Of a DNA stretch of 6,965 nucleotides, positions 6,592 to 6,965 are shown in pieces. Source of the stretch: Methanolobus sp. UBA474. Its GTDB lineage: Archaea > Halobacteriota > Methanosarcinia > Methanosarcinales > Methanosarcinaceae. Below the pieces are notes generated by a model, which made no database searches, was not told the DNA's origin, and saw nothing but the letters and a program-made list of their open reading frames with translations. Both the position numbers and the translations under genes were made by a program. The DNA lies in assembly GCA_002501695.1 (NCBI GenBank), contig DANZ01000068.1, positions 1-6,965 of the forward strand, written 5' to 3'. Every line of letters starts with the position of its first letter. The first letter of the stretch is position 1.

Positions 6592-6599
6592 ATTTAAAT
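6592..6599 (+). promoter_or_regulatory. Candidate TATA box for a leaderless TauE/SafE transcript
   Basis: The palindrome ATTTAAAT is centred about 26 bases upstream of the A of the ATG at 6622, the usual archaeal distance from TATA centre to transcription start. There is no Shine-Dalgarno-like sequence before the ATG, which fits a leaderless mRNA. A weaker alternative, TTTATACT (6551-6558), would give a leader of about 40 nt. Confidence 0.5.
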
Positions 6600-6621
6600 C
6601 CTGCCCTCAAATATATCTGTA

Positions 6622-6965
6622 ATGCCATATCAGGAGATCCTCTTTTTCATCGCCGCTCTGTCTGCAGAGATAGTCGGGACCATGGCAGGCTTCGGCTCTT
6701 CTACGGTCTTTCTTCCCATAGCCCTGCTATTCCTTGACTTCAGGACCGCACTAATATTAGTAGCTATATTCCACATGTCGGGCAACATTGGCAGGATCAC
6801 TTTCTTCAGGCATGGTTTCGATAAAGGGCTGTTGTTCAGGTTCGGTGTCCCAAGTGTTCTGTTCACTCTTATCGGTGCGCTACTAGTCGATCGGGTACCT
6901 CAGACGATGCTGAAGATGATCCTTGGTGCTTTCCTCCTTGCGTATGTTGTGCTCTCTATCTCCCG
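6622..6965 (+). CDS. TauE/SafE-family membrane transporter, N-terminal part (3' truncated)
   Basis: This frame starts at ATG 6622, after an in-frame stop at 6595, and stays open to the window edge, giving 114 residues. The family (sulfite exporter TauE/SafE, formerly DUF81) comprises polytopic membrane proteins that move small organic or sulfur anions; the substrate here is not predictable. Hydrophobic segments lie at about 5-23, 27-50, 73-89 and 95-114. The N-terminal repeat motif appears as MAGFGSSTVFLPIALLF (21-37), the counterpart of the usual Gly-rich G-x-G-x-G-x-x-x-x-P stretch. HMSGNIGRITFFRHGFDKG (51-69) follows, matching the His...Gly-Asn-x-x-Lys/Arg loop seen in relatives. A full-length member has roughly 240-270 residues, so over half is missing. 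It is divergent from proA across a ~200-bp control region. There is no ribosome site; see the TATA-like element upstream. Confidence 0.85.
   Translation, partial: MPYQEILFFIAALSAEIVGTMAGFGSSTVFLPIALLFLDFRTALILVAIFHMSGNIGRITFFRHGFDKGLLFRFGVPSVLFTLIGALLVDRVPQTMLKMILGAFLLAYVVLSIS

Noticed and set aside
6630..6866. 78-residue minus-strand open frame at the right edge
   Set aside because: It is opposite the clear TauE/SafE frame and has no family-like sequence.

Overview
The window most likely comes from a methanogenic archaeon of the Methanosarcinales type. This is inferred from gene content, not from a marker gene. It carries an HAE3/MMPL-type RND exporter beside membrane-anchored S-layer-like proteins, a TrmB-family regulator, AT-rich archaeal TATA-like elements, one start that looks leaderless, strong GGAGG ribosome sites inside an operon, and a long (451-residue) ProA of the form I also recall from yeast Pro2. 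No rRNA, tRNA, CRISPR array, insertion sequence or phage gene is visible.

Left half, + strand (1-3887). The window opens inside an RND-superfamily exporter gene; only its C-terminal membrane half is present. Its stop overlaps the start of a signal-peptide-bearing, C-terminally anchored extracellular protein (768-1865). A clear paralogue of that protein follows (1894-2997). The three genes look like one operon, probably encoding an envelope-spanning export or envelope-maintenance module. The third gene ends in a perfect 10-bp hairpin whose loop contains the stop codon. After a 74-bp gap comes a TrmB-family winged-helix regulator (3072-3887), a candidate regulator of the module.

Right half, - strand (6415-3865). 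proA and proB lie in a two-gene operon running leftward with a 52-bp gap. Together they carry out the first two steps of proline synthesis from glutamate: glutamate to gamma-glutamyl phosphate (ProB), then to glutamate-5-semialdehyde (ProA). No proC is visible. The proB 3' end overlaps the convergent trmB-type gene by 23 bp.

Right edge (6416-6965). A roughly 200-bp AT-rich divergent intergenic region separates proA from the start of a TauE/SafE-family membrane protein that runs off the window. The region holds TATA-like elements for both directions, an exact two-copy 13-bp tandem repeat that may be an operator, and a spaced 9-bp inverted repeat.

The least explained parts are the duplicated anchored proteins coupled to the exporter and the proA/tauE divergent control region. 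Nothing here is demonstrably a new system.
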